Numbered from the stretch's first letter, positions 38,543 through 53,642 are shown. The stretch is 64,000 nucleotides of DNA from Rhodamnia argentea (GCF_020921035.1 NC_063157.1:3720001-3784000), one strand, 5' to 3'. Program-made: numbers and translations. Notes: generated by a model from the letters alone, not told the origin.

Positions 38543-41500
38543 ATGGGCGAGGAGAGCAAGGTTGATGAAGATCATCTGAAGAAGCTGAGAGTCTTAAATG
38601 GAAGAGAGGAGTTTCCGTCGTCCAATTTGTGGCACACTATGGTGGCTTTAGGGATTTGGTTGGGTGCTATTCACTTCGTCTCCCTACTGGTCCTCTTCTC
38701 TTTCTTCTTCCTTTCTCCCTCCAAAGCCCTTCTGTGAGCTCTCTCTGCTCTTTGCTCTTTCCTTAATTTTGTTTTTGCCTTTTGGGGTCAAAAGTTTGCT
38801 TGTGCATCATTAAAAGCTGTTCGGTTTTTTGACTGATCAGGGTTTGTGGGTTGCTCGTGATATTTATGTTCCTTCCAATTAATGATAGAAGCAGATTAGG
38901 CAGAAAGTTGTCGAGGTACTCTTACCTTCTTATCTCCTTTTCCTCTCCTTTTGGTCTTGTTTCTCAGAGCTGATGAACTGATTTTCTGAGTAATTTCGTA
39001 TTGGGTTGTGGAGAATGTGATTGATTTGGGGATGGTGGGTTTGGTCTTCAGGTACATATGTAAACATGCTTGCAGTTATTTCCCTGTTACTCTGCACGTG
39101 GAGGATATAGAAGCCTTTGATCCTAGTCGCGCCTATGGTCAGTCCCTCGCATTCTTCTTGTTCTTCCAGTTGATTTAATAAAAATAGGTTTGGGTGAAAG
39201 GGTTGATGAATATGGTATCAATGCCGAAGATTTAAGGTTAAGGGTAATCAAAGGTCATTTTGAAGTAACGGATAGTTGTTGGTCAGTGTAGCTGTGTAAA
39301 GTAGGCAGATGGACTTACTCTGCTAGCGTTTCAGTTGCTTTTCTGATAAGGGCTTGGCCATGACGCGTCTAATTGGGGAAAGATGAGGATTGGTTGTTTA
39401 AGTCATGATAGTTCCAGTATGAATCAATGAAGCGACGGCATGGAATACCACGGGATCAGATTGTTGTGTGTTTGCATCCCTTTGAGTTGTAACAGCATTT
39501 CTCTTGATCAAATTGTTCTGTCTTGTGGGTGTTGATTGAGATGCAAGAGAGAACATGACCTATTCATCAGTGTTTATGTCCAATTTAATCTGCATTAGAA
39601 ATATATGATACAACGTTATTTGAAGATCAGGCTGATGATGCCACTTTTTGTATTTCTGGGCTTCTGATTAGCCTATGAACTGTGAAGAGCAGCCGGCTAA
39701 TGCCCAACTTTTTCTTCTTCTGAACTTCTTATTAGCCTAAGAATCTTTGAGATATTTTTTTTGTCTCGTATGCGCAAATTAACTATTCAAATATATGTGC
39801 ATGCAGTTTTTGGATATGAACCACATTCAGTACTTCCAATTGGTGTTGTTGCGCTTGCTGATCTCACTGGTTTCATGCCTCTCCCGAAAATTAAAGTCCT
39901 TGCTAGTAGTGCAGTAAGATCTTTTCCCCTTAGCCATTCCAGTTGTTATGCATTTTATGGAGCCTTTGTTTTCTGTCTAATCACGTAGTGGAGAAAACTC
40001 CGTAGGTGTTTTACACTCCATTTCTGAGACATATATGGACATGGTTGGGTCTCACGCCGGCAACTAAGACAAACTTCATTTCCCTATTGGGTGCTGGCTA
40101 CAGCTGTATCATTGTGCCCGGCGGTGTACAAGAGACCTTCCTCATGGAGCGTCATTCCGAGGTCTAACTCTCTGAACTCCATCTTTTCTTGTCACAATTC
40201 AGCTCACTCTATCAGGCAACATGTTTCGCTGAATTGACACCTTTTTGCCAATTTTTAGTGGGATCAAGGATGATTGATTTTTTGGCATGATAAATAGCAT
40301 TCATTAGTTCACTGCCTGGTATGCTGGATATGGTTTGCTTAGTAAAGATATTGTATCTGGAGAAGTTGAAGGATACTTTAGTTGCACCCCCTCCTGCGCC
40401 CTAAACATAGTCATTGCTCAATTTTGACAGTTCAAAAATACTTTTTGGACAAGAATATGGGGTAGTTATCAATGCTTGATCTGGGATTATGCAGTGATAA
40501 ATGGAATAGGATTGAGGATTCACAAATGCGGTAAGCCGTGAGCTCTACCTCAACTATATGTTTCCACTTTCTCCTTTCTGTATTGGGAACTTATAAATGG
40601 TTATTGAGTCCCCATTGCACAAGCAGCTTCCTTCTCCAGCGTAGACAGAACCGACACATAAGAATAGTTTGAATGTACTATATGAAACAACAGAATTCAG
40701 CCAGCGATTTGTTTATCGTCCTTTTCTCTGTATATAATAGTCCAAATAGAATTCTAACATGTGCAATCATTTCCTTTTGTAGATTGCATTTATTAAATCA
40801 AGAAAAGGATTTGTGCGGATAGCCATGGAGATGGGCTGCCCCCTGGTTCCAGTTTTCTGCTTCGGTCAAGTAATTTCTGTCTTCGCCTCTTCTCCGCTCT
40901 AATTCGTTGTCTGATGCAGCTTGTTTGATTTACTAACTAAAGCGCACATATCTTTTTTGTCCTTGTCTTGCTACAGTCAAATGTCTACAAGTGGTGGAAG
41001 CCTGGTGGGAAGTTGTATCTGCAATTTTCTAGAGCAATTAAGTTTACGCCAGTTTTCTTCTGGGGAATCTTTGGGTATGTTGATGATTTCCAATGACTCT
41101 CTTTGCTGAATTAGGAAAGATGAGATTGTGGGATTGTTGATGATTTTCAATGAGACACTCGTCTATAGTACAACTGTAATGCTCCCAAACATCCATTAGT
41201 ATGTTACGTGGTTTTCTCTTCACAGATCTCCTTTACCCTTCCAACATCCAATGCATGTGGTGGTCGGTAGACCCATTGAGTTTAAGAAAACCTCCAAACC
41301 CACCATGGAAGAGGTAAATCTTGTTGGTTTTTGTCTTCTGAATATACTTTGCTGCTTTTGTTTACCTGACTTCACATTTACACAACAAAAATGGAGTTCT
41401 GCACTCATTCTTCTGAACAATCCGAAACTTGGATGCTTAAAGTGTCTTAATGTCGTGGCCTGACAAAAGTTGACACATACCATGTGGTTTATACTGCTAC

Positions 41501-41628
41501 TTGTGATCTCAAATTCCATTTGGCAGGTCGACAAGGTGCACGGCAAGTTTGTCGAAGCATGCAGAGACCTCTTTGAAACGCATAAGGCACGGGTTGGCCA
41601 TGCCGATATTGAGCTAAAAATTCTTTGA
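38543..41628 (+). CDS. DGAT2: diacylglycerol O-acyltransferase 2 (329 aa, 9 exons)
   Basis: This is an ER membrane enzyme that makes triacylglycerol from diacylglycerol and acyl-CoA. The exons are 38543-38733, 38841-38915, 39052-39137, 39807-39913, 40006-40161, 40783-40869, 40977-41074, 41226-41313 and 41527-41628. All junctions are GT-AG and total 990 nt. The start is [15 protein letters not shown]. An N-terminal hydrophobic hairpin follows ([17 protein letters not shown] and [12 protein letters not shown]). The plant-specific active-site motif [10 protein letters not shown] is present, then [24 protein letters not shown], the [19 protein letters not shown] block and [10 protein letters not shown]. 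The C-terminus AHIE-like is ADIELKIL. All expected motifs are intact and the length is typical of plant DGAT2. Its exon 8 has an orphan copy 5.8 kb upstream. Confidence 0.96.
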
Positions 41629-42860
41629 ACATAGCTTCGATTCATTTTCATTTACTGGAGACCTTGTTTATATGTTTCAATCAATGAGGACTAATGAAAC
41701 TCTTAAGAGAGGGCAATTGGATTTACTGTACATTCCAGCATCCCATGTCCTATTGGGGGTGGCTAATAAGGTCTGAATACAATGATGTTAGTCTTGTTCC
41801 TTCTCTCTATTTTGTGGCTTCCATTATGTATACAACCTTCACAATCGATTACAGTTCTGCTTCAACATAGCTGTTGATTTTGCTTCTCAAGATCCTTCCA
41901 ACACTTGACATCCAGTTGGCCCTAACATAGCGGGCCATTTGAGGTGACACAAATAGTCTCTGATACTTCCTCTCCTGGTCACCCTGCACTGTGGTGCGCA
42001 TTCTCTAATTATGCAAAATTACAACGGCGACGGAAGATATTGCGCTGAAATTGAAGGGCCACCAAAATTTTAACCCACCCCTAAGTTTCCCATTAACCTA
42101 AATGATAAAGCAGTTAATCTATTGGAGAACAGGAAGAGCAACTGACCACGTACAATGTTGTTCCAAACCGAACTTACGCTCCACAGAGGCAACGGTGACT
42201 TGCTTTCTATCGGGCAGGCTACGTCATCCATCCCCTTTGCATTACAAGTTGGTGTTGCCTCAAATGATTTTTCCAAGAGCTACCTCCTTTGAAGCTTCCC
42301 TTGGGGCACTCGGAACAGGTTTACTACCTACTATTTAAGCCTACGGCTTGCTGACTGGTACATCCACGAGATGAACGTAAATCTAACGAGAAGCGAACAC
42401 CATCAGCTCGATTCGTAGCATATGCAGCACATATTCACCAATTTTTCATAATACTGGTTCGGTTGCAAGCTTTTTGCACTACTGTATAAGAAAACTAAGG
42501 TCCTCCCATACCATCCTAATTTTCAAACAAACCATGAGTACCATCAGTACCTAAATAGAAGGATCAAACCAAGATGCACAAGCAATATCACTACAAGCAG
42601 GCTTCTACCAAGATGCCAATTCAGGTTGAGAAGCTGAATAAATATCGTTACATCCCACTGCTGTTGCTAACAGGGAACGACCAAATATCCGGCTGCATAA
42701 CTTGGCCATGCACAATTGACGCCAGGAAAAAGAACCATGATGAGTGTTATGGTCGATGCACAAAAGGAGGGATGCCTTATTTTCCACATTCGTCGCTGAA
42801 TCAATCCAACATGAGGCAAAATGCATCCACCCTCCATGAAGATAGTTAGCCGAAAGAAAG
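41629..42860. other. intergenic, DGAT2 and PILS 3' flanks (convergent)
   Basis: No coding signal. The two genes end towards each other. Confidence 0.4.
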
Positions 42861-44931
42861 TCAAGCTACTAGCCACATGAAGATGGTTGACCAAACTGTT
42901 AGTGCAACCGAAGCCAAGGTGTGCGTCCACAGCATCACAATAGAACACTGGCTATCACCTACTCCAAACAACTGGGTCATCGTGCCTTCCGAAAAAGTAA
43001 GTTTATATCACTGATCCAATGCCGTAAACGATCCACCTGATCATGACCAAAAGTATTGGTCAATTTGCTAGTTGAGAATTGCGAGCTGACCATACCTATG
43101 TTTGTCGCCGGAGGAAGGGCACAGTGTAGAAGGAGAACAAACAGATATATTGGATCTTCATGCACCAGACCAAGGTACAGCGCACCTTTCACGATGACAA
43201 TCCCGACGATAGGAAGTAAGATGTACGCAACCACTACAACTGCGGCAGTCAGAAATAGCTGAACGCCTGAACCCCTCAATCCTGAAACACCACCCAGACT
43301 TTTAAGTGTCCATTTTCGAGGTCAGGAACAAAAAACCATGCCAATCTAGGGACTTCAGTTTCACTTGCTCTTGATTACTGATGCTTACAACCAAAGAAGG
43401 GATATCCAAACGAGTCTTTTATGCTATCGTACCTCTGAGAAGATTTCCTCCCATGATCAAGGTAACAGCAGGGTGGCTGCATCCCTGTAATAGTAGTGTC
43501 AGAAACTTGGACCAGAACAACTTCATTCTCTTCTGAAGAAAATCTTTCGATGTCCCGATTAAGAAAGTTACCACTTGAAAGTATTACCATATTGCAGAAG
43601 TACCAAAATCAAGGTCGAAATCAAGGTTTTGGGTTAAACAAGTTAAGATGTGACAGGAATATTCTGCAAACTGCTACTCGTACCGCCATACATGAAATCG
43701 AAAGCCTAAAGGTTACACTTGCTGCACGCCAAACAATCACCAAGCTACCAGGAAGAGGAAATTATCAGATAGTGAAGTATCCAGTAACCAATGGTTCACT
43801 GGTGTCGGAAAGCTGGGAAATAAAGAAAAGAGAAGAGAAATATGCAGTCGAATCTGACTTGGTTACATCTGCAAGCAAAAATAGTCCAGGATAATTATGC
43901 GGTGAAAACCCGATAAAAACTCAAAACTTTTATGGTAGCCGCGTGTGTAGGAGTCAATAGAGAGATGCTAAACAAATACATCATTACATTCTGTGTTATG
44001 GTAGCATAGAATTAAACTGCATGACAAGCTAACAAAACATGAACTCGATACTTGAACCAGCATGTTTGGAGCTTTTCATGCGTTTTTAGCTACAGAAGAT
44101 TAGCTAGAAGCAAGAGCAATTACCCCAGTAAAGGAGCAGAGTCTTCTATGACTCTTAAGGGAGCGCCAGTGCCAATCAGTAAACCTCTGATGTGTGGAAC
44201 GTTCCCACAATAAATCCGACAATCTACGACATGGTGAGAAATTAGATCAGCAAGACATCTCACTCACGACAAAATGAAATATTTAAGCGAGAAATTTTCT
44301 CGAATCAGTGGTCACACTGAGTGTATACTATTAATCCATCTTGACGACAAGCTCCTCAATACTTCATTTCCGGAAAAGACGATACCCCCTATCAACAATT
44401 CGGAGTAAGTTTATACACAAAATAGAAAGAGGGACAAAAAAGCAAATGCAGAGCAGAGACAGAGATTACCGCTGCAATAGTTGACGGTACCAAAATGTCT
44501 GGAGATTGATATTCTTCGGGATCTTCATTAAGCATTGCTTGATTTCCATGGAGTTGAGACCTGCCATGGAAATCTGAGAGTGATTAAATTGCTTGAGAAA
44601 GTTATATCTACTGACTTGTCAAGATACCCTCATGAGGAATAGCTCTCAAGATAAACAAAGTTTAACATATTATTTCAGAGTCGGTTTGAATTACCTGGCT
44701 ATTCGCCTCAGGTTTTACCAAAGGAAGCGTAAATTCATCCAAGTCACCGGTAGAGGTGCACTTTGTTGATGAAAGAAGTGCTTCAGGGCACTCTTGGACA
44801 AACTCCTTCATACCTGTTGTAGATTCTGTATCTTTCACCGATACTTCTATCTTCCCATCTTCTCTTGTTATACTACTTGCGGACACCGGCAAGATGTTGA
44901 AAACATAAGACCACAAGTAAACAGCTCCCAC
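42861..44931 (-). pseudogene. PILS (PIN-LIKES) auxin carrier, 5'-truncated and frameshifted
   Basis: PILS proteins are ER-localised auxin carriers. Exons recognised on the minus strand are 44931-44695 (VGAVYLWSYVFNILPV), 44573-44470 (KQCLMKIPKNINLQT, then PSTIAA), 44223-about 44124 (IVGFIVGTFPHIRGLLIGTG, APLRVIEDSAPLLG), 43484-43433 (PAVTLIMGGNLLRG), 43281-43096 (GSGVQLFLTA, ILLPIVGIVIVKGA, LPPATNIG) and 42985-42861 (TMTQLFGVGDSQCS, FMWLVA stop). Two exons are each one nucleotide short (104 for 105, 52 for 53), breaking the frame at NLQT/ILVPST and at DAA/HPAV. The first half of the protein (exons for the first five or so membrane helices) is missing. It is most likely a pseudogene; sequencing error is the alternative for the frameshifts but not for the truncation. 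Confidence 0.85.
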
Positions 44932-45126
44932 CTGACATGTAGGAAGACAATTCATTCATCAACTCAGAAGTGTGCCTGAAGGACACATGATTCTCAAGGG
45001 AAAAGAAAGAAGATACAAATAAAATTCCAAGAGTTCCTTGCTCACACATGCATATGAGCACATGCTACGTACTATAATGCAGTAGCACACCGTAGGTTTC
45101 TTCATCACTACTATAGAAACAAGACA

Positions 45127-47228
45127 TTAACTGTCACACCCCTGATCCTACAAGAACAAGGCAATGACACGGCCATCCTTTCTCTCAAAGGATGCAGCCT
45201 CAAAAATAACACTGCTCAACCCGATATCAATATATATACATTCACATATATACGATAAAAAGGTCTTGCGGTTATAGTAAGTGAGCTTTCTAAAAATCTT
45301 CAAACAGACCTATACATACATTCATCAAAAGAGCTATCTCTAAAGCTCAACACACCTACGTACACTTTGTAGCAAAAATTCCCCTACCCAAAAATCCTTC
45401 AGCTAACGTTATTCTCGCGTTCTACCGGCGACTCGCTGAACCCGAAAACAAATGAAATGGAAGGAGTGAGCTAACACGGCTCAGTGAGTAATACATTTCT
45501 TCTAAGCAGATCGAACAATCACTATGCATACTTAATATTCAAAATGTAAGATATTACATCAAGTTCGAAACATATCAAACCTTTATGATGAAAACAAGTT
45601 ATATATTATCTTAACATAATATATTCATAGCAAAAGTATTCGTATCGGATAATAACATCGAAGCATACATCAATGGTCTAATTTCACCGATCAATCTCGT
45701 CAAAACACATATCGATGGTCTATCCATCGACTAATCTCATTAAATCATATGCCAATGGTCTATCCATTGGCCAATCTCATGCTCAAGATTCTAACCATGA
45801 TCACGTATAACGCCCGTGACAAAAGACGACCAAGATTCCCCCCTTGGCAAGGTCTCCACCTACAATGCCGGTGGCTCGGCCCACAAGGATATCCTAACTA
45901 GTATGCGCATACCCACAAACCCTTCAACCGGGTTCACGGTTATCTTGAGCACCACAAAATCAAACAACAACATCCTCCTCATCACCAGAATATAGCAGAA
46001 TCAACTCAAAACCAGTAGCACAAATCGTTTGCAAACCGTATCAATTAGAACAAAACAACGGTAAATGTTCGATCCTGTTTTATGCAACGAATAATGCTAT
46101 TTTCTCCAATCATAACATACTTAGTATTATCATTTTTGAAATATGAGTACAAATACAAAGAAGAAATGGTATCACTCACCCGACAATGCCAGGAGCAAAA
46201 TATAAAGCTTACTCGGATCGACACGTTCGAAATCCTATCAAATATATGAAAAATGGTATTAAAAACTAAGTAATATGCTACCCAAAAGCATAACTCGAAT
46301 GAAAGAGGCTTATTTGTCGCTAAAGCGACACCCACGCACCAACAAAACGATCTCCTATAGCGGACATGCATGTTGTCCGACATGCGCAGCTTGCGCTACT
46401 AGCTTAAATGGACCGTAACTCTCTCACCCGAGCTCCGATTTAGACAAACTTGCAGTCTAAAGAAAGATCTTTTAATGTACTACAAAAGCCCCAACATGGT
46501 TTGACTAGAATCTATTCGAAAATTAGCAAAAATGGCCGCAACAGTTCTGGTTGCGTACTGTTCACTGCACGTATTGAAATCTCTCGGGTCATATCTTCCT
46601 CCACCGAGCTCCGATTTAAGTGATCTTATAGTCCACACGAAGCTTATTCGATGTACTACAAGATCCTTAACATGGACAACCCAACCGATGATCAGAAACT
46701 AAAGAAATCAGCCTTCAAAGTCTGCTGTTCGCAGTGTACTGTAGCGCACCAGATTTGAAAAACTTGTTCCGGGCAAACCGTAAGTCCAAATCGAGTTCTG
46801 TAAAGTCCCACAGTTTCACAACACCCTAAACTATCATTCCCCCAAAGAATCTTGACTTAACGACTCCAAAATCTGACTTCGCAGTTCAATTTTTCTATAA
46901 ATCCGAATTTGAGCCCTAGCTACGAAAACCGTTCCGATTAGGTAAACGAGGATTGCGAGCACTTACCTAACGTGGCGGCACGTAGTAGAACAAGCTCGAC
47001 GTGGCGTACGTGGCGAGTGGCGCACACGCGCGATCCTTTCTCCTATTTTTCCCTCTCTCCCTTCTCCTTCTTTCTTTCTTCTTTTTCTTCTTCTTCTTCT
47101 TTTCTGCTCCTTTATGTGCGTGAGCTGTGGAAAGGAAGGCTCAAGAAGCCCTTTTTATTATTATTTTACTTTAAAGGTGGGTCCCACCACCTTTTTGACC
47201 TAGTAAAATAAACAAGTATTACATTAAC
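45127..47228. mobile_element. solo LTR, 2.09 kb, with 5-bp TSD
   Basis: The element spans 45132-47223, begins TGTCACACCC and ends TATTACA. It is flanked by the target duplication TTAAC (45127-45131 and 47224-47228). TG...CA ends with a 5-bp duplication are diagnostic of an LTR. No internal coding region and no second LTR means a solo LTR formed by recombination. An imperfect palindrome, GTGAGCT...GGCTCAGTGAG (about 45467-45488), is a motif I associate with widespread plant Ty3-type LTRs. A long TTCTTCTT tract lies near 47065-47105. Confidence 0.85.
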
Positions 47229-48014
47229 AGTAAATTCAGACACAGGAGCACATCCCTCCCCAGATTGTGCACATGAACCAGCTAATGATGCTGTGGAAAC
47301 TGTAATTGACAGATCGAAAAAATAAAGTTCCACAACCCCATCTTTGTTGCTCAACTGAGGCCTAATTGACTCCTCATCATGCAATCGGACGAGATGATGA
47401 TAATGCAGATTTGAAGGCGTTACAGAATGAAGAGAATTTGATTAAATTATAGTGAAATCCAATGATTCCATCACTAGTGATAGCACATCAAGAATTTTTA
47501 CATGTTCAAGATATCTTGCCACCTGCACATCAATCCAATATAAGGCCTTTAACATGCTGTGGTGCCCTAGTGACCTCTACAAGCATCCACCCTAGTGCAG
47601 ATCCAATAATAGACGTATGGGAAAATTTCAAATAAGGGTCCAAAGTACTCCCATTTTATCAAATAAGGCTCAAAATGAACTTTATTTCAAATAAGAACTT
47701 GAAGTGGCACGACTTATTTCAAACAAGGGCCTAAAGTGGCCATGTAATCTCAAAAATGGGCTCTCAAGGGCATTTTCGTCAATTGCTTTTTTTATTTTTG
47801 ATTTTGTTTTTTCTTTGTTTTTTTCCCTTTTCTTTTTTAAAAAAAAATTAAAAAAGAGGAAAGTTAAAAAAAAAATAATGCAGGCGGGGAGGGCCAAATA
47901 TGCCACAAATGGGCATTTTGAGGCAGTAGGTTCAGCCATCACATAAACTTTATTTTCGTCCAGAAATATATTGGCCTGGTAGGTAACCTTTTAAAAAACC
48001 AGAAAGATTACAAA
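47229..48014. other. intergenic with a truncated MULE end
   Basis: From 47628 (GGGAAAATTTCAAATAAGGG) to about 47900 the sequence matches the left end of the MULE family at 56899, including CAAATAAGG and the GCATTTTCGTCA spacer. I see no matching right end, so this is a truncated copy. 47229-47627 has no recognised content. Confidence 0.55.
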
Positions 48015-48072
48015 TTAATTCAGATTCCAACCTTTGAAACCAGAAAGATTACAAATTAATTCAGATTCCAAT
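47998..48072. repeat. 37-bp tandem repeat
   Basis: AACCAGAAAGATTACAAATT with its following ATTCAGATTCCA occurs twice in direct succession. Confidence 0.9.
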
Positions 48073-48089
48073 AATTTAGCACATTGAAC

Positions 48090-49765
48090 TACTCTGACAC
48101 TTACCTCCCCTGCATAGTGTAATACGGCAAAAGCAGGACAAGAGAGCTTTGGTTTGATAAGACGCTTGTTTCTTTTAAAAGTCTGGTACAACTTCTCGGC
48201 AAATGTTTCATGGGTAGATCTGAGAAACATACTGCATGAAACCACAAACGAACACACCAGGCCTCATCAAGAAAAGCAATAATCCCTCCAGGTTTCTGAA
48301 GAGGATCCACTGATTTTAGATAATAGCTCAACAGGCACGCACGCACAAAAAAGGTAGTTGAATTTAAAGCGCGGGATTTTCAATGGTGTCAATTATGACA
48401 TACCTTTTTGATTAAATCCAATACATCTTGATTATCAACAAACTCGATGTAGCTGCAATTTATCTCTTCTTTACTGTACTCTTCCTGCTCCATTTTGAAG
48501 ATGTGCTGCACATTGGTTACACACATCGCAAAACTAACTGAGCGTGAACTCTATAAAACTTGCAAGATAAGCAAACAGAATTATCAAATTAACCTGATTA
48601 AAATGTTGCTGCAGCTTCTCATTGGTTGAAGCTTATGCAAAACTGCTCAAAACTGTCAATTAGAAAAATGCAAATTAGGATATAACCCACACAGCACCCT
48701 CAACATCTCTTGTTTTAATTGACTTGGTTGCTACCTGCAGTGGACAGGGCGAAGCAAAACTTATGGCAACACATAGGCATGCTAACCAGGGAGTCCACGT
48801 ATGAACATGCAGAGGTTAATCAAATTTGCCAGATATTAAGGGAGGAACAACACCAAACTTCTTCTTGAGGATCAAGCTCTTATACAAATTGCAATGCCAT
48901 TTATGCTTCAAGTATACCTCTCTTGTATATTGACATATTGATCCAAGCCCAAAATATCAAAAGGACAATAAGAAGGAGCTAAAGGACGTGCAAATTGCAC
49001 AAGTGGCTGTTGCCAATCCATCCAAATGCTCTACAATGGAAATGCAAACACCACCAATTATGTTACAACAATATTAACTGGTCCTCTGTGAACCCAAAGA
49101 ATGACCTCTCCTGAAAGCCCCGTTGAAACTTTCAACCTAACAAGTCGAATAATTTCCACTATATTTACCATCTATACAAAGAACCTCACCAAAATTCATT
49201 TTGGTAACTCCCTATAAAGGCTACTAATGTAAACTACAACAGGTTAAACTCACTGTCATCATTATTTTGGTCTTTTGCCGTAGTGTCATTATGAATGAAT
49301 CGTCTAACAAAGCTTTAGCTCACACTCAAATTGAAAAACCATGCTCCTCTCTTGCAAGCACCGTGGAGGATAAGGACATAAAACAGTTTTGATCGGTGAA
49401 CTTACCTGTTGGATTTAAAATTTTCAAAACCATACATACCAAGAACCTCAATCAAGGACTTTGATGCTGGATCCTGCTCGATTGAAAGGTTAATTTTTTT
49501 CGATGATCCTGCAAAATTATGACCTCTTAGAGTGCAATAAGTAGAAAAGGGAGTACCAATTAGGAGACACCAGTCAGATAAAGAAAAAGAAAGCATGATG
49601 CAAGTTCATTACGAATCAAACAAGCGAGAGTATAGCATCTTGGCTAACGCATCTCTGCTACCAACTGCATTAAGAGGATCAAGAGTTGTCGTGATTCCTT
49701 CTTCAGGTGTCACCACTACACGTTTGATCAGAGCATCTTCCAAGCTTTGGGCATCACATCTTTTC
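48090..49765 (-). pseudogene. myosin XI motor-domain pseudogene (partial exons)
   Basis: Exons of a plant class XI myosin head lie in the right order on the minus strand. About 49765-49613 encodes CDAQSLEDALIKRVVVTPEE and VGSRDALAKMLYSRLF. About 49511-49415 encodes NLSIEQDPASKSLIEVLGMY and GFENFK. About 48630-48594 encodes TNEKLQQHFNQ. About 48512-48404 encodes [12 protein letters not shown], then [14 protein letters not shown]. About 48300-48090 encodes KPGGIIAFLDEAC, then RSTHETFAEKLYQTFKRNKR and HYAGEV. The last intron (after DEA) would be only 26 nt. The exon for the relay loop (FEQFCINF) is missing or unrecognisable, and everything before the LIKR segment and after HYAGEV is absent. It cannot encode a working motor. 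Confidence 0.85.
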
Positions 49766-51163
49766 CTCCATTAATTAAAATGAAGATAAAGCCCCTTTAG
49801 ATAGTCATTGGAAGTGATACAGAAGTTATATCACCACACCACATTGACAATATCCAGTGGAGTAACAGAAAACACCTAAGAAGTTCTGCTGTGGTATTAA
49901 GATGAAATCTTGACTTCTCATCCTTTATCACCAAAGAATCAATCTCCTTGTTGAATGTCATAGCAGAGATTGTTTAGGTGATTAGACTCGGTAGTAGAGA
50001 CAGAAACACCCGAAAAGTCTTGCTTCTATTTTAATGGGCAATACAGCAGCTGTCTAAGATTTATGTTTGTGGAGTATTGGGGGTCAATGCAAGTGCCCCC
50101 CACTTGAAATTTTGACGGAGTTATAGGAAATGAGGGAGAGAGGCAATGTCCCAACAGGTTGGCCTTTCATGTGTAGTGACGAGGAACATGTTAAATAAAA
50201 AGCATGTTAATCTTGGCATGCCTTTCTTAAATCTTTACATTGAGCCGTTTCCTATCTGGCGTAGCTGATTGATGTGACTGTTGATCTCTAAAGATGATTT
50301 GTTCAGTTAGAAAAAATCAATATTGCTTCTTGAAATAGTCACATCCCACCGTTTACCAGTCCAAGTTTACCCATCCAAGAAATAAAAATATAGGAAACTG
50401 TACATTGAAAGCTTACCAATTGCAATTGTTGTAATTAATTGGCTTTAGTTACCATTTTTTTTTTCTTGCGTTTGCCCAGTCATCTTCTAATCCATGATAT
50501 CTCAGCACTTTTAATTTTTTTTTTCTTTTGTAAGCAGATTATTATGAACAAAAAGCTATGGTTAGAGAAATTGAGGTGCTTAATTAAGAATTAAGGTGAT
50601 TCAATCATTTCCAATATTCTGCTTACCCAACGTGGGTAACATGATCGACGAACAAACACAGCACTCACCTCCGAGCACATATTCCTTCTTTGGAGAAGCA
50701 TGAAATCATTCAAGCATAGACAAAGATCTACGGATTGCAAGGAAATCATGCAAAAGAAGAATTGGAGAACGCAAGAATTATTTTCAATAAAAATTTGTCG
50801 GAACAAATTAATCAATGGGCAAAAGAAATGACTCACGTTACATCAGTAAAATTCTCAAAAGGAAGTGCCCATCAGATTAAAAAAAAAAAAAATGGCCGGA
50901 GTAGAGAGAGCAGAGCTCGGTCGCGAGTCGGGAGGGACAGTGATGGAGAAGGAGAGATGAGCGGCGATCTGGCGACGGCTGAGGCAACGGCGGCGGTGTG
51001 TTTCGTCGGAGGAGAGAGAGCAGAGCTCGGTCGCGAGCGAGAAGACGGGGGAGGGAGAGAGAGACCGTAAGTGGAGAAGGTCATGTAATAAACTTACTCG
51101 TCCGAAGGCTCGCTCTATCATCTCCCGCCCTCCCTCTTAGTATATTATTTTTTATTCACATTC
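49766..51163. other. intergenic, upstream region of the GAPDH-IRE1 chimera
   Basis: No coding signal. GAGAGAGCAGAGCTCGGTCG with flanking bases occurs twice (about 50912 and 51015) in a GGCGGCGG/GAGAGA-rich stretch. Confidence 0.4.
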
Positions 51164-51293
51164 AAGTAAGTTTCCTATTTTGAATAGAAAAAAGAAGAAG
51201 TAACTTTCCTATTTCGAACACGAAAAAAAGAAGAAATAAGTTTCTTATTTTGAACGGAAAAAAAGAAAGAGAGTAAGTTTCCTATTTTGTGAA
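51164..51293. repeat. minisatellite, about 3.5 units of 36-38 bp
   Basis: Units carry AGTAAGTTTCCTATTTTGAA followed by a purine run (GAAAAAAAGAAG) and are 85-90% alike. It sits about 60 nt upstream of the TATA box of the chimeric gene. Confidence 0.9.
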
Positions 51294-51348
51294 TTTGTTT
51301 TTCTAATGAATCATCTGAGAATTTTTCCTCTTTGATCCGATTCTTCCC

Positions 51349-51356
51349 TATATATA
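51349..51356 (+). promoter_or_regulatory. TATA box of the GAPDH-IRE1 chimera
   Basis: TATATATA in CCCTATATATAGAACG, 89 nt upstream of the ATG at 51445, with a short pyrimidine-containing leader. Probably the original GAPDH core promoter. Confidence 0.65.
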
Positions 51357-51444
51357 GAACGTTTTCCGTACAAGAGAAATTCAATCTTCCTGTTTACTAT
51401 AATTCTAGAGAAAAAAAGTCACTCAGCCTCTCTGTTGAAGTGCA

Positions 51445-53642
<2,198 letters not shown>

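Noticed and set aside
43496-43894. 132-residue plus-strand open frame
   Set aside because: Lies antisense within an intron of the PILS pseudogene; no homology recognised.
45067-46383. Possible gene inside 45-46.4 kb (112-residue minus ORF)
   Set aside because: It falls entirely within the TSD-flanked solo LTR; no retrotransposon or host protein domain.
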